Assembly: GCA_934526065.1 (NCBI GenBank)
Contig: CAKSZX010000001.1
Coordinates: 186,001 to 250,000 of the forward strand
DNA: 64,000 nucleotides
Reading direction: 5' to 3'
Origin: an uncultured Oscillospiraceae bacterium
GTDB lineage: Bacteria; Bacillota; Clostridia; Oscillospirales; Ruminococcaceae
Below the pieces are notes generated by a model. That model saw nothing but the letters and a program-made list of their open reading frames with translations. It searched no databases and was not told where the DNA came from. The translations under genes were made by a program, and so were the position numbers. Positions 16,515 through 24,787 of this stretch are shown here, piece by piece. The stretch's first letter is position 1, and every line of letters begins with the position of its first letter.

Positions 16515-16572
16515 TTTACCGGTTTGCGCTTTTAGGTTGCCATAACAGCCCCAAAAGTCAGCAATATTGCCG

Positions 16573-16721
16573 CCCTTTGGTAAAGGGAGGTGATTTTTCT
16601 TGGAGAAAAATCGGAGGGATTGACATAAAACAGCTTGATTTAAAAGGGAATATCGAATACAAATATAATGTTTTCAATCTCTCAGTCAGCTAACGCTGAC
16701 AGCTCTCTTTACCAAAGAGAG
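16573..16721. repeat. MITE-like inverted-repeat element with nested hairpins
   Basis: About 150 bases with two related arms in inverted orientation. Each arm carries the pattern TTTGGTAAAG-r-GAG-s-TG, then an internal hairpin, then GAGrGATTGA. Left arm: hairpin CCCTTT/AAAGGG (16573-16587) and a 9-bp hairpin GATTTTTCT/AGAAAAATC (16592-16612). Right arm: hairpin GTCAGC/GCTGAC (16685-16700) and the 8-bp hairpin CTCTCTTT/AAAGAGAG (16703-16721). The internal hairpins differ in sequence but keep pairing. The centre is AT-rich and noncoding. It resembles small mobile repeats scattered in Oscillospirales genomes, from memory; no transposase is present. Confidence 0.7.
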
Positions 16722-16786
16722 CCGGTTTTGTCATTTGATTAACTTGTTGATTTGTAGAAAATAATCATTTTATCCGGGCTGCAAAT

Positions 16787-16809
16787 GGCGGTCAATGACC
16801 GCCGCTACG
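16787..16809. repeat. Short GC-rich hairpin repeat
   Basis: GGCGGTC, loop AAT, GACCGCC followed by GCTACG. The perfect 7-bp stem with a trailing CTACG resembles dispersed intergenic hairpins seen in many Firmicutes. Only one copy occurs in this window, so its repeat status is inferred. Confidence 0.4.
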
Positions 16810-16975
16810 GGCTGACTGTAATTTATTTTGTCGGAAGCAAGATAACAGGGAAAAGTTTTGCACTTTTGCTTACCGGAAATGTCAATTCAATAATTTTAAT
16901 ATCCAAAACGGTAGTAAATAATATCTGCCATAAAAAGCTCTGTTCATGTATTTTTCAAAACGAGGTTTTTGCAGT

Positions 16976-17004
16976 CAAAAACACCCGACTGAAAAGTCGG
17001 GTGT
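16976..17004 (-). terminator. Intrinsic terminator of reductase-like gene
   Basis: Stem ACACCCGACT/AGTCGGGTGT with a 4-nt loop, followed on the minus strand by TTTTG. Confidence 0.8.
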
Positions 17005-17011
17005 TTTGCTT

Positions 17012-18139
17012 TTATTTCCTTGTTAAATCAAGGCTGCGCTTGTAAGCCTCTACACTGGTGTTGTAGGCCTCTTTTTCAACCCAAGGGAGAAAATCATCGC
17101 TGTGCTTGCCAAGCTGTAAAATGGCCTTTATTTCCGACTTTATGCCGTCTTCAACTGTTTCGTAGTAATATTCGTTGCCTCTTTCCAGTATACCGCCCTT
17201 TGTAGCGGCATTTTTTGTGTCCTGTTCAAGTTCTTCTCTTGTTTCGTACCGAATGGGGAAAACATTCAAGGCAAAGGAGCACATATCCACATAAACTGCG
17301 TCACGGTCGGTAATTTTGCTCTTGTGTTCAATGGTAAAGCGGTTCAACCCGGTGAACCAAGCATTCATAAACCCGGGGAAAAATGACTTTAATTCCGCCG
17401 GTATGTCTCTGTCGGTACAGGTGCCTATTTTAGGCAGTTCAGGTAAAATTTCGTATTGAGCCTTGCGCATGGCATTACCTATGGCGTTTACTGTTACATA
17501 TCTGCCGCAAAAATAACAAACTTCACTTATGGTATAGGCAATTTCATAGCAAACATGGCTTGTTATTTTGCCGGCAAGCAAAACCAAGGAGTCCGTGTCG
17601 TCGGTTTCCACGGTGTAGCCATAGGCGGACATACATTTAATTAAAATATCTTTTCTTTCTTCCGGCCACAAATGTGCGGCATAAGAAATATAATTTATAC
17701 CCACAGGGGAAAGGTCATATCCGCAAACCACATCAAGAATATTCGGTAAAATTTTTACTACATTTACATCACCGCCAAGCTGTGTACACATCCAATCGGC
17801 AGAGGGTGACGGAATAAAACTGTATAAATCGGGCAATGGGCGGTTTTCCCTGCGGCATTGTTCATAATAAGGCAAAAGGGTGCCTGTAACTATATCCGGG
17901 GCAAATTCCGGCGGTGCGGAAAATATGATGATTGAGGGTTTTTCTCTTTCCAAAACTGCGCCGGTATCCTTTACGCTTACCGCAAAACCAAGCTCCGCCT
18001 CTTTTTCTTTAACGCCGGTGTCGTGGGCTTTAATGCCGAATGCGTGCCCCTGTAAATCCTCAGTACCAAGCACTTTTCTCATTCCCTTGCCCATATATTT
18101 GCCGATAAAACCGGTGCCGATAACAACGAATTTTTCCAT
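17012..18139 (-). CDS. NAD(P)-binding P5C-reductase-like protein
   Basis: A 375-residue protein with an N-terminal Rossmann motif (VVIGTGFIGKYMGKGM, residues 4-19), PSIIIFSAPPEFAPDI near 75, the segment VVKILPNILDVVCGYD near 135 and a late AATKGGILERG. This layout resembles the pyrroline-5-carboxylate reductase (ProC)/ketopantoate-reductase-like superfamily, but it is longer than ProC (~270) and its substrate is unclear. The ATG at 18139 follows GGAGGT; a TTG six codons upstream precedes that site. It is monocistronic on the minus strand. Confidence 0.65.
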   Translation of the reverse strand: MEKFVVIGTGFIGKYMGKGMRKVLGTEDLQGHAFGIKAHDTGVKEKEAELGFAVSVKDTGAVLEREKPSIIIFSAPPEFAPDIVTGTLLPYYEQCRRENRPLPDLYSFIPSPSADWMCTQLGGDVNVVKILPNILDVVCGYDLSPVGINYISYAAHLWPEERKDILIKCMSAYGYTVETDDTDSLVLLAGKITSHVCYEIAYTISEVCYFCGRYVTVNAIGNAMRKAQYEILPELPKIGTCTDRDIPAELKSFFPGFMNAWFTGLNRFTIEHKSKITDRDAVYVDMCSFALNVFPIRYETREELEQDTKNAATKGGILERGNEYYYETVEDGIKSEIKAILQLGKHSDDFLPWVEKEAYNTSVEAYKRSLDLTRK

Positions 18140-18208
18140 AAACCTACCTCCAAGCAATTTTTTAAATTATAACATTATAGGGTATATTCTTCAACACTGT
18201 TTTTAAAC

Positions 18209-18230
18209 AAAAAGCCCCCCGAAGGGAGCT
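18209..18230 (-). terminator. Intrinsic terminator of MFS copy 1
   Basis: Short hairpin (AGCTCCC/GGGGGCT with one G-T pair) around TTC(G), followed on the minus strand by TTTTTG. Confidence 0.65.
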
Positions 18231-18243
18231 TTTGGAAAATATA

Positions 18244-19509
18244 TCAACCTATTTGATGTGCCTTATCCGGCAACTGTGCGTAGGTCCGCAATATTATTAC
18301 CGACATAATTACGGAGAAAATAACATAAGCCGGGTTATAGCTGCCGCAGGAGTCGTAAATTGCCCCTGCGAAAATAGGGCCAAGGGCACCGCCGAATGAA
18401 ACCATTGCCGCCAAAAAGCCCATGATGGCCTTGTAATCCCTTTTGCCAAAGATAAGTGGTATTGCAAGGGGAATGCACACCGTGCCGTAAACAACGCCGA
18501 AAAGCAAACCGGCAAATACAAGAATAAAGCCGAATGGGGTTTTGCCTGCGATTAAAAGACCGATTTGAGATGCCAGCAAGCAGAGGTTAGCCAGTGTAAA
18601 TGCTGACCTTACACCTTGTTTGTCAAAAATCTTACCCAGCAAAATCTGACCGGCTGCCATTACAAACATACCCACAGCCAAAAAGTTAGCCGAAAATGAT
18701 ATTGAATAGCCCAAATCCTGCAATCTCGGAGAGATACTGTAATACATACCGTTCATGCACATTCCGAGGCCGATGGCGCATCCGCAGAAAATCCGGAAAA
18801 ACTTTGTTCTTCTTGCCTGTTCAAAGGTGACGCCGGAGGTCATGTCATGGTGAAGCTCATCCCGGTATTCTTTTTCGGTTTTCGTATTGCTGTCTTTGTC
18901 CCTCTTTTCATAGGGGGTGCAGCCTTTTTCCTCAGGTCTCCGCTTTATTACAAAATAAATGCAGGGAATAGCCAAAACCAAGATAACCGCAGTTAAAATT
19001 CTGTATGTAGCACGCCAGCCGTATGCCTCAATCCATATGCCGGCAAGGGCGTTAAACAATGCTCCGCCGATGCCTGAACCCATTGAGGCAAGCCCCAGTG
19101 CAGTGCCTACATCGGTTTTAAACCAGTTGTTTAAAATAAAGGTGATAGGCATACTTGTAACCAGTATAAGGCAAACGCCGTTTATGGCAGAGGTGATGTA
19201 AAATGGGTATATGGAGTTGAAAAAACTGTTTGCAAAAAAAGAGACAGTCAATATTACAACCGAAACTTTCATAATTGCGATGATATTGTGGTCGTTGAAA
19301 ATTCTGCCGGCAAAAAGTGAGGTTATCATGCCGCCTACCGCAAGAAGGGATATTGTGGAACTTACAGCCCGTCGGGAAACTCCTAAATCGTCACTTATAG
19401 GCTTGATAAACAGGCTTGAACTGTTGGAGATAATTCCTATCGTAGCAGCCAAGAGAATGTTGCAGGCAATTACGATAATCCATCCGTAATGTATTTTTTT
19501 ATCTTTCAT
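18244..19509 (-). CDS. MFS transporter (OFA-like), copy 1
   Basis: A 421-residue, 12-helix major facilitator superfamily permease. The N-terminal HYGWIIVIAC and SLFIKPISDDLGVSR are typical of the oxalate/formate antiporter-like group of monocarboxylate-type transporters. The A-like loop motif lies near SLFAGRIFND, a charged central loop near 195-230 and the second half from about 240. Its substrate is unknown. It is paralogous to the gene at 19779, with 46 of the first 60 residues identical. The start is preceded by AAGGAAA and it has its own promoter. Confidence 0.88.
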   Translation of the reverse strand: MKDKKIHYGWIIVIACNILLAATIGIISNSSSLFIKPISDDLGVSRRAVSSTISLLAVGGMITSLFAGRIFNDHNIIAIMKVSVVILTVSFFANSFFNSIYPFYITSAINGVCLILVTSMPITFILNNWFKTDVGTALGLASMGSGIGGALFNALAGIWIEAYGWRATYRILTAVILVLAIPCIYFVIKRRPEEKGCTPYEKRDKDSNTKTEKEYRDELHHDMTSGVTFEQARRTKFFRIFCGCAIGLGMCMNGMYYSISPRLQDLGYSISFSANFLAVGMFVMAAGQILLGKIFDKQGVRSAFTLANLCLLASQIGLLIAGKTPFGFILVFAGLLFGVVYGTVCIPLAIPLIFGKRDYKAIMGFLAAMVSFGGALGPIFAGAIYDSCGSYNPAYVIFSVIMSVIILRTYAQLPDKAHQIG

Positions 19510-19572
19510 TTATTAAATTTTCCTTTCAAAAATGCGGATATTCTTTTTTAAATAAGGCGTGCCGCTTAGGGG

Positions 19573-19601
19573 ATTATATCACTTAATTTTTAGTATTACA
19601 A
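19573..19601 (-). promoter_or_regulatory. Promoter of MFS copy 1
   Basis: On the minus strand TTGTAA (19601-19596) and TATAAT (19578-19573) with 17-bp spacing. The surrounding bases resemble the promoter of copy 2. Confidence 0.65.
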
Positions 19602-19741
19602 ATGTAAAATGCAATTTCGGTTTAGTTAATAAATTTAATATCTTAAAACTGAGGGGATTTATTTATTTTAACAGTAAATTTGTATAATCTGTGAACAAAT
19701 AAGAATGAAATGTGCCTTTGGCCTACACGGGGGTTAATATG

Positions 19742-19763
19742 AAAAAATCCCCGATTAAGGGGA
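19742..19763 (-). terminator. Intrinsic terminator of MFS copy 2
   Basis: Stem TCCCC/GGGGA with a GATTAA loop, followed on the minus strand by TTTTTT. Confidence 0.75.
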
Positions 19764-19778
19764 CTTTTTACAGATTTA

Positions 19779-21023
19779 TCAACAAGCTTGATGGGATTTA
19801 TCCGGCAGCTCTTTTACCGTCCGCAAAATTACAACTGCCATAATTATTCCGCAGATTATGTATGCAGGGTTATAGCTGCCGCAGCGGTCATATATGGCAC
19901 CTGCCAAAATCGGTCCTATGGCACCGCCGAAAGAAACAGCCGCCGCTATAGGCCCCATAATGGCCTTATAATCCTTTTTGCCAAAGATGTGCGGTATCGC
20001 AAGGGGGAAACAAACTGCGCCGTAAACAAGGCCAAACAGCATGCCAAAAAATACAAGAATAAAACCCAGCCGGGTTTTGCCGGCAATCAAAAGGCCGATT
20101 TGAGAGGCAAGCAAGCTGAAATTTGCAAGGGTAAAGGCAACTCTGACGCCTTTGCTGTCAAATATTTTGCCCAAGAGAATTTTGCCCCCAGCCATAAGGA
20201 ACATACCTATTGACAAAAAGTTTGCGGAGAAAGAAATGGAATAGCCCAAATCTTGAAGTCTTGAAGAAATACTGCTGTACGTCACATTCATGGAAACACC
20301 CAATGCAACGGCACAAGCACACAAAATCCAGAAAAATTTTGTCTTTGTTGCTTCTTCAAATGTTACGCCGGCATTTAATGAAACGGGAATTTCTTCTTTG
20401 CCGGTATTCTTGCCGCCTTTTTCATAAGGGGAACAGCCTTTTTCTTCCGGTTTCCGTTTGATCAAAAAGAAAATGCAAGGCACAGCCAAAACAAAAATGA
20501 CAACGGATAAAATTCTGTATGTCATACGCCAGCCGTAAAGCTCAATCCGCTTGCCGGCAACAGCGTTAAAGAAAGCGCCCCCTAAGCCCGAGCCCATTGA
20601 CGCAAAGCCCAAAGCCGTGCCCACATCGGTTTTAAACCAGTTGTTTAAAATAAATGTGATAGGCATTGTTGTAAGCATTACCTGACAAATGCCGTTAATG
20701 GCGGCAGTTATGTAGAACGCCTGAATATCAGTGAACAAACTGTTGCAGAAAAAGCAAACAATCATCACTATTATGGCTACACGCATAATGGAAACTATGT
20801 TGTGGTCGTTAAATAATCTGCCTGCAAAAAGCGATGTAATCATGGCGCCGATTGAAAGAACCGAAATTGTTGAGCTGACAGCCCGTCTGGAAACCCCCAA
20901 ATCGTCGCTTATAGGTTTTATAAATAAGCTGGCACAGTTGGATATAATGCCCATTGCCGCCGCCATAACAAGGCCGCAAGCGATAACAATAATCCATCCG
21001 TAATGTAATTTTTTGTTTTTCAT
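19779..21023 (-). CDS. MFS transporter (OFA-like), copy 2
   Basis: A 414-residue 12-helix MFS permease, tandem paralogue of the gene at 18244. The same anchors are present: HYGWIIVIAC, SLFIKPISDDLGVSR, FILNNWFKTDVGTALG, EEKGCSPYEKG in the central loop and a C-terminal LPDKSHQ. The central cytosolic loop is shorter than in copy 1. The divergence shows an old duplication rather than an assembly artefact. A GGAGGG site is upstream. The substrate is unknown; the OFA-like family includes carboxylate transporters. Confidence 0.88.
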   Translation of the reverse strand: MKNKKLHYGWIIVIACGLVMAAAMGIISNCASLFIKPISDDLGVSRRAVSSTISVLSIGAMITSLFAGRLFNDHNIVSIMRVAIIVMIVCFFCNSLFTDIQAFYITAAINGICQVMLTTMPITFILNNWFKTDVGTALGFASMGSGLGGAFFNAVAGKRIELYGWRMTYRILSVVIFVLAVPCIFFLIKRKPEEKGCSPYEKGGKNTGKEEIPVSLNAGVTFEEATKTKFFWILCACAVALGVSMNVTYSSISSRLQDLGYSISFSANFLSIGMFLMAGGKILLGKIFDSKGVRVAFTLANFSLLASQIGLLIAGKTRLGFILVFFGMLFGLVYGAVCFPLAIPHIFGKKDYKAIMGPIAAAVSFGGAIGPILAGAIYDRCGSYNPAYIICGIIMAVVILRTVKELPDKSHQAC

Positions 21024-21062
21024 TTTTATTAAAATATACCCTCCAAAAAGTATTACAGCCGG

Positions 21063-21091
21063 ATTATAACACTTTATACTTAATCATACAA
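21063..21091 (-). promoter_or_regulatory. Promoter of MFS copy 2
   Basis: On the minus strand TTGTAT (21091-21086) and TATAAT (21068-21063), 17-bp spacer. The GGATTATA core and the ACAAA/ACAAAAT context are shared with the copy 1 promoter. Confidence 0.6.
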
Positions 21092-21214
21092 ACACAAAAT
21101 ACGCTTTTGGTTAAACAAACAAACATATCCACTCTAACATCTGTTGTTTTGTTAATTATTACAAGCGATTTTCTTAAAATTCTTTATCGAAATTCCCGCC
21201 GGCGGCCGGTCGGG

Positions 21215-21243
21215 TTGACAAGGACTTGTTTTTTTGTTATACT
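21215..21243 (+). promoter_or_regulatory. Strong promoter of tRNA-Leu
   Basis: Perfect TTGACA at 21215-21220 and TATACT at 21238-21243, 17-bp spacer, 12 bases before the tRNA. Confidence 0.85.
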
Positions 21244-21254
21244 TATTTTGCTTT

Positions 21255-21339
21255 GCGGGCGTGGCGGAATTGGCAGACGCGCCAGACTTAGGATCTGGTA
21301 TCTTCCGATGTGCAGGTTCAACTCCTGTCGCCCGCACCA
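21255..21339 (+). tRNA. tRNA-Leu (anticodon TAG)
   Basis: An 85-nt class II tRNA with a 7-bp acceptor stem GCGGGCG/CGCCCGC, discriminator A and encoded CCA. The anticodon stem CCAGA/TCTGG encloses loop CTTAGGA (anticodon TAG, reads CUN leucine codons). A long variable arm (TATCTTCCGATGTG region) precedes the T arm CAGG-TTCAACT-CCTG. The encoded CCA and strong promoter indicate a functional gene. Confidence 0.96.
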
Positions 21340-21345
21340 AATATG

Positions 21346-21380
21346 TATCCCATGGGCTTTGCCTGTGGGATATTTTGTTT
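21346..21380 (+). terminator. Terminator of tRNA-Leu
   Basis: Imperfect hairpin TATCCCATGGGC / GCCTGTGGGATA followed by TTTTGTTTTT. Confidence 0.75.
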
Positions 21381-21447
21381 TTACTCTCAATATACTTTAA
21401 AGTAACAGTGCTTGTTTTGCAAGCGGTTAAAAAGGGAGGGTGAAATT

Positions 21448-22998
21448 TTGGACAGCGAAAAATCCTTTGTAAAAGGTGCGGCATTGCTGGCCTTTTCCGG
21501 TATGGTTGTAAAGGGCTTGTCGGCAATTTACCGCATACCCATAACCGCCATGGTTGGGGCGGAAGTAATGGGCAGATACACGGCGGTTTTCAATGTGTTT
21601 ATGCCTTTTTTCTCTCTGGGGGTTCGGGGTATAACCCCGGCGGTGTCCAGGCTTTGCGCCGGCCGGGAAACCCGGGGAGAAATAGTCCGGGTAAAAAACG
21701 GAGCCGACGGTTATTTTTTAAAGAGAATTTTTATCTTTTATGCTTTAAGCCTGTGTTTTGCCTTTGTGTATTCAAATTACACCGGCAAGGATTTTATCCT
21801 TTACGGCATGGCCTTGCTGTCTCTCAATTTGTTTTTGGCAGGCAAAGAGGCAATTTACAAAGGCGTTAGCCAAGGCTCGGGAAATATGGCGCTGACGGCA
21901 AAGGCGAATATGACGGAAAGCCTTTCCAAATGTCTTTTAGGTATTTCTCGGGTGTATTTGGCGGCAAAGTACGGCGGAGAAAACAGGGAAAATTTGCAAT
22001 TTTTCGCCCTTATAACCGCAATTTTAATCGGCGGATTGATTTGTGTTTTGTATATGAAAAGGGGTTATGACAAACACTACAAAGCCATTGAGCCGGAAAG
22101 AAAGGTAAACCCCCACGAATATTCAAAAACCTCCGTACCTATTGCCATGTCGGCACTGGCGGTTTCCCGGGCGAATTTTTTTGATGCGGCAGTGTGTCTG
22201 CCAATGATTGAAAGGCTCCCGGAGGGATTGTTATCGGCCGCATACCCCTATGCCTCATTTACCGCACGGCAGGACAAGGCGGTTTGGCTGTACGGCATAT
22301 ACCGGGGTATGTGTATGACGGTGCGGGGGATAATCCCCTCGATTTGCGGCGGGGTGGGGACTTCCGGCTTGCCGATTTTGTCGAAATATGCGGCAACCGG
22401 CAATATTCCCCGGGCGGAAAAACAGGCGGATAAAATGATAAAACTGTGCGCTTATGTGGCTTTGCCGGCAGGAATGTTTTTATACTCCTTCGGCGGGGCG
22501 GTGATAAGTGCCGTTTACGGCAAAACAAATTCCCGGACAATGATACGGGGCGAATTTTTAAAAATAGCCTCTGTGACGGCAATATTCAATTCTATGGTAT
22601 TTTCTTTAAATGCCGTGCTTAATTCTTTCGGTCGCTCAAAGGCGGTGTTTAAAAATATGCTTATTGCCTTGGCCGTAAAGCTGCCGTTGGGCTTTATTTT
22701 GTGCCAAAGGCCGGAAGTAAATATAAAGGGGTGTTTGTATTCCGGCGCCTGTTTTGCCCTTGTCACTTTTGCTTTGGCCTATTTTGCGGCGGAAAAATCA
22801 GTAAAGATAAAAATTTTGTCCCGGGCGGCAGTGCCTTTTGCGGTGTCCTATGTATTTATAACTTTTATAAAATTTTTACAGATTAAGTACTGTCTTGCAC
22901 CTTTGCCCTTTACACTTATTTTCGGCGGGCTGTTTCGGCTTTTGTACGGTGCAACGGCTCTGCTTTGGCTGTTCTTTATTGAAAAATTATCCCGGTGA
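21448..22998 (+). CDS. Oligosaccharide flippase family protein (YabM/SpoVB-like)
   Basis: A 516-residue MATE-like/MOP-superfamily lipid-linked oligosaccharide flippase with about 12-14 membrane helices. The N-terminus FVKGAALLAFSGMVVKGLSA, followed by YRIPITAMVG, is typical of the SpoVB/YabM/MurJ-like branch. Position directly upstream of mazG matches Bacillus yabM, so YabM is the best name, though SpoVB function in the spore envelope is possible. The start is TTG 21448, seven bases after GGGAGGG; the in-frame TTG at 21412 lacks a site. Confidence 0.85.
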   Translation: MDSEKSFVKGAALLAFSGMVVKGLSAIYRIPITAMVGAEVMGRYTAVFNVFMPFFSLGVRGITPAVSRLCAGRETRGEIVRVKNGADGYFLKRIFIFYALSLCFAFVYSNYTGKDFILYGMALLSLNLFLAGKEAIYKGVSQGSGNMALTAKANMTESLSKCLLGISRVYLAAKYGGENRENLQFFALITAILIGGLICVLYMKRGYDKHYKAIEPERKVNPHEYSKTSVPIAMSALAVSRANFFDAAVCLPMIERLPEGLLSAAYPYASFTARQDKAVWLYGIYRGMCMTVRGIIPSICGGVGTSGLPILSKYAATGNIPRAEKQADKMIKLCAYVALPAGMFLYSFGGAVISAVYGKTNSRTMIRGEFLKIASVTAIFNSMVFSLNAVLNSFGRSKAVFKNMLIALAVKLPLGFILCQRPEVNIKGCLYSGACFALVTFALAYFAAEKSVKIKILSRAAVPFAVSYVFITFIKFLQIKYCLAPLPFTLIFGGLFRLLYGATALLWLFFIEKLSR

Positions 22999-23028
22999 TG
23001 ATACAATTATAGCCGGAGGAACAGGTTT

Positions 23029-23838
23029 ATGGATTTTCAATTTAAAGACAAATATGCCCCGGAGGATCTTTTAAAAATTATGGAGATACTCTGCGACAAA
23101 GATATAGGCTGCGAGTGGGACAGGGTGCAAAACCACAAGTCAATCAGACAGAATTTTATAGAGGAAACATACGAGGCCGTTGATGCTATTGACAAAGACG
23201 ACAAGGAACTTATGAAAGAGGAACTTGGGGATGTTCTTTTGCAGGTGGTTTATCACTGCTATTTTGAACAGCAACAGGGAAACTTTGATTTTTATGATGT
23301 TGTTGACGGCGTAAGCCAAAAACTTGTTATGCGCCACCCCCATATATTCAAAAATGACAAGTTTAAAAATGAAGACGGCAGTTTTAAAGACTGGGAAGAG
23401 ATTAAAAACGAAAGCCACGGCCATACTACAATCAGCCGGAGGGTAAATCGGGTGCCTATAACATTCCCGGCCCTTATGTATGCCCAAAAAGTACAGAAAA
23501 GAATTGCCGCAGGCGGGGTGCAACTTCCAAACTCAAAAGCGGAGATTGGGGCTATCCGCAAAATCTTGGACGAAGCGGAAAGTAAAATCGACAGCGGCGA
23601 AAGTATTGATAAAGACGCTGTTGGGGCTTTGCTTTTTTCTGCCGCAAGCCTTGCAAGACAGGAAAAAGTAGACCGGGAGGAAGCTTTGTCATTATATAAT
23701 AAAGATTTTGTGGCATTATTTAACAATATTGAAAAGTTTTCATTGCAAAATCACATAAATTTTGATACAATGGATTTTGCTACGTTAAAGAGCTTATGGC
23801 AGAGTGAAAACCGGTCTGCCGAGGACGAATCAAAATAA
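23029..23838 (+). CDS. mazG: Nucleoside triphosphate pyrophosphohydrolase MazG
   Basis: A 269-residue MazG/YabN-type NTP pyrophosphohydrolase, hydrolysing noncanonical NTPs to NMP and PPi. The first MazG domain has CEWDRVQNHKSIRQNFIEE near 28-46, then EETYEAVDAI and KEELGDVLLQV near 65-75 with the conserved Glu/Asp metal ligands. The segment RHPHIF precedes the linker, and a second helical MazG-like half follows. The N-terminal methylase domain of Bacillus YabN is absent. GGAGGA precedes the ATG. It lies in the conserved yab block. Confidence 0.93.
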   Translation: MDFQFKDKYAPEDLLKIMEILCDKDIGCEWDRVQNHKSIRQNFIEETYEAVDAIDKDDKELMKEELGDVLLQVVYHCYFEQQQGNFDFYDVVDGVSQKLVMRHPHIFKNDKFKNEDGSFKDWEEIKNESHGHTTISRRVNRVPITFPALMYAQKVQKRIAAGGVQLPNSKAEIGAIRKILDEAESKIDSGESIDKDAVGALLFSAASLARQEKVDREEALSLYNKDFVALFNNIEKFSLQNHINFDTMDFATLKSLWQSENRSAEDESK

Positions 23839-23886
23839 TTTTTTTGAGAGGTCTTAAACCATATACAATAAACGGAGGTAGATATA

Positions 23887-24162
23887 ATGACAAAAACAGA
23901 ATTGATCGCTTTGGTAAGCGAAAAATCGGAACTCACAAAAAAAGATGCTGACAAAGCTGTTACAGCTGTAATCGAAGCTATCACAGAAGCACTTGAAAAG
24001 GGCGACAAGGTAAGTTTTTCAGGCTTTGGCACTTTTGAAGTAAAGGAAAGAAAAGAAAGACAGGGTCACAACCCAAGAACAGGCGAAACAATGACAATCG
24101 CACGGAGCAAAGCTCCTGTATTCAAGGCAGGTTCTGCATTGAAAGCCGTTGTAAACAAATAA
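23887..24162 (+). CDS. hup: HU family DNA-binding protein
   Basis: A 91-residue HU/IHF-type nucleoid protein. MTKTELIALVSEKSELTKKDADKAV forms the helical dimer core, GFGTFEVKERKER the beta hinge and GHNPRTGETMTI the DNA-intercalating arm with conserved Pro. The ACGGAGGT site is strong. I recall a hup gene between mazG and rqcP as common in Clostridia, unlike Bacillus. A strong terminator follows, so it probably sets a highly expressed segment apart from the downstream genes. Confidence 0.96.
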   Translation: MTKTELIALVSEKSELTKKDADKAVTAVIEAITEALEKGDKVSFSGFGTFEVKERKERQGHNPRTGETMTIARSKAPVFKAGSALKAVVNK

Positions 24163-24174
24163 TTTTTGTGATTG

Positions 24175-24202
24175 TGCCGATGCCTTTGCATCGGCATTTT
24201 TT
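24175..24202 (+). terminator. Intrinsic terminator after hup
   Basis: Perfect 9-bp stem TGCCGATGC/GCATCGGCA with CTTT loop and six T, just before rqcP. Confidence 0.9.
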
Positions 24203-24218
24203 CGCATTGAGGTAAAAT

Positions 24219-24464
24219 ATGAGAATTGATAAATTTTTAAAGGTCTCCCGCCTTATCAAAAGGCGCACCGTTGCAAACGAAGTTGCCGACGCAGGCAGAA
24301 TTGTTGTAAACGGCAGAGAGGTAAAAGCTTCTTATCAGGTTAAGATAGGCGACGAAATAGAAATTATGTTCGGCACAAAACCCGTAAAGGTAAAGGTGCT
24401 TTCCGTTGACAATATAGTAAGCAAAGACGGCGCAAGGGAAATGTACACCGTTATTGAGGGTTGA
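24219..24464 (+). CDS. rqcP: S4-domain ribosome quality control protein RqcP
   Basis: An 81-residue S4 RNA-binding protein. MRIDKFLKVSRLIKRRTVA is the canonical RqcP/YabO start and GRIVVNGREVKASYQVKIGD the S4 core. RqcP binds stalled 50S subunits with RqcH and supports alanine tailing in ribosome quality control; that function is known from Bacillus. The position between hup and yabP matches the conserved block. Spacing from the upstream terminator suggests readthrough or a weak promoter near 24190-24215. Confidence 0.93.
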   Translation: MRIDKFLKVSRLIKRRTVANEVADAGRIVVNGREVKASYQVKIGDEIEIMFGTKPVKVKVLSVDNIVSKDGAREMYTVIEG

Positions 24465-24514
24465 TACATATAAACCGGCCTTTCGGGCATATAATTCCTT
24501 AAAGGAGGGATTGT

Positions 24515-24787
24515 ATGTCCGATAAAATTTTAATGCCCCATACCGTCTACTGTGAAGATCGTAAGAGTATGACTGTCACCGGGGTTTTGCAGGTTGTGGC
24601 TTATGACGAATACCACATTGTGTTAAACACCGACTACGGCCGGCTTATAATACAGGGCAGGGATTTAATAGCCGGGGAAATCAGCAGCCGGAACAACACC
24701 TTAAAACTTACAGGCAACATAGAAAGCCTTGTGTACAAAAGCAAAAAGAATAAAGGCGAGAGCATTTTTGCAAAAATGATGAGATGA
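24515..24787 (+). CDS. yabP: Sporulation protein YabP
   Basis: A 90-residue protein of the YabP family. The family is recognised from HTVYCEDRKSMTVTGVLQVV near residues 9-28 and LIIQGRDLIAGEISS, followed by LKLTGNIESLVY. In Bacillus YabP is needed for efficient sporulation and the related YqfC family shares the fold. AAAGGAGG lies upstream. The stop codon overlaps the start of yabQ by four bases, so the two are translationally coupled. Confidence 0.92.
   Translation: MSDKILMPHTVYCEDRKSMTVTGVLQVVAYDEYHIVLNTDYGRLIIQGRDLIAGEISSRNNTLKLTGNIESLVYKSKKNKGESIFAKMMR

Larger units (their letters stand above)
16454..17011. other. Noncoding region between HD gene and reductase-like gene
   Basis: This 558-base stretch carries no convincing gene. 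It contains, in order, a short CCCGAC/GTCGGG hairpin and a terminator for the HD gene, a nested-hairpin repeat (16573-16721), a small GC-rich hairpin repeat (16787-16809), about 170 bases in which I recognise nothing, and a terminator for the minus-strand gene at 17012. The two short open frames here lack ribosome sites and run through the repeats. Confidence 0.7.

Noticed and set aside
16511..17045. Short open frames in the noncoding gap (60 and 86 residues)
   Set aside because: No ribosome sites, no recognisable protein features, and they run through the nested-hairpin repeat and terminator.
18244..21023. Assembly duplication of the MFS gene
   Set aside because: The two copies differ at many positions throughout, including loop length and flanks, so both are real.
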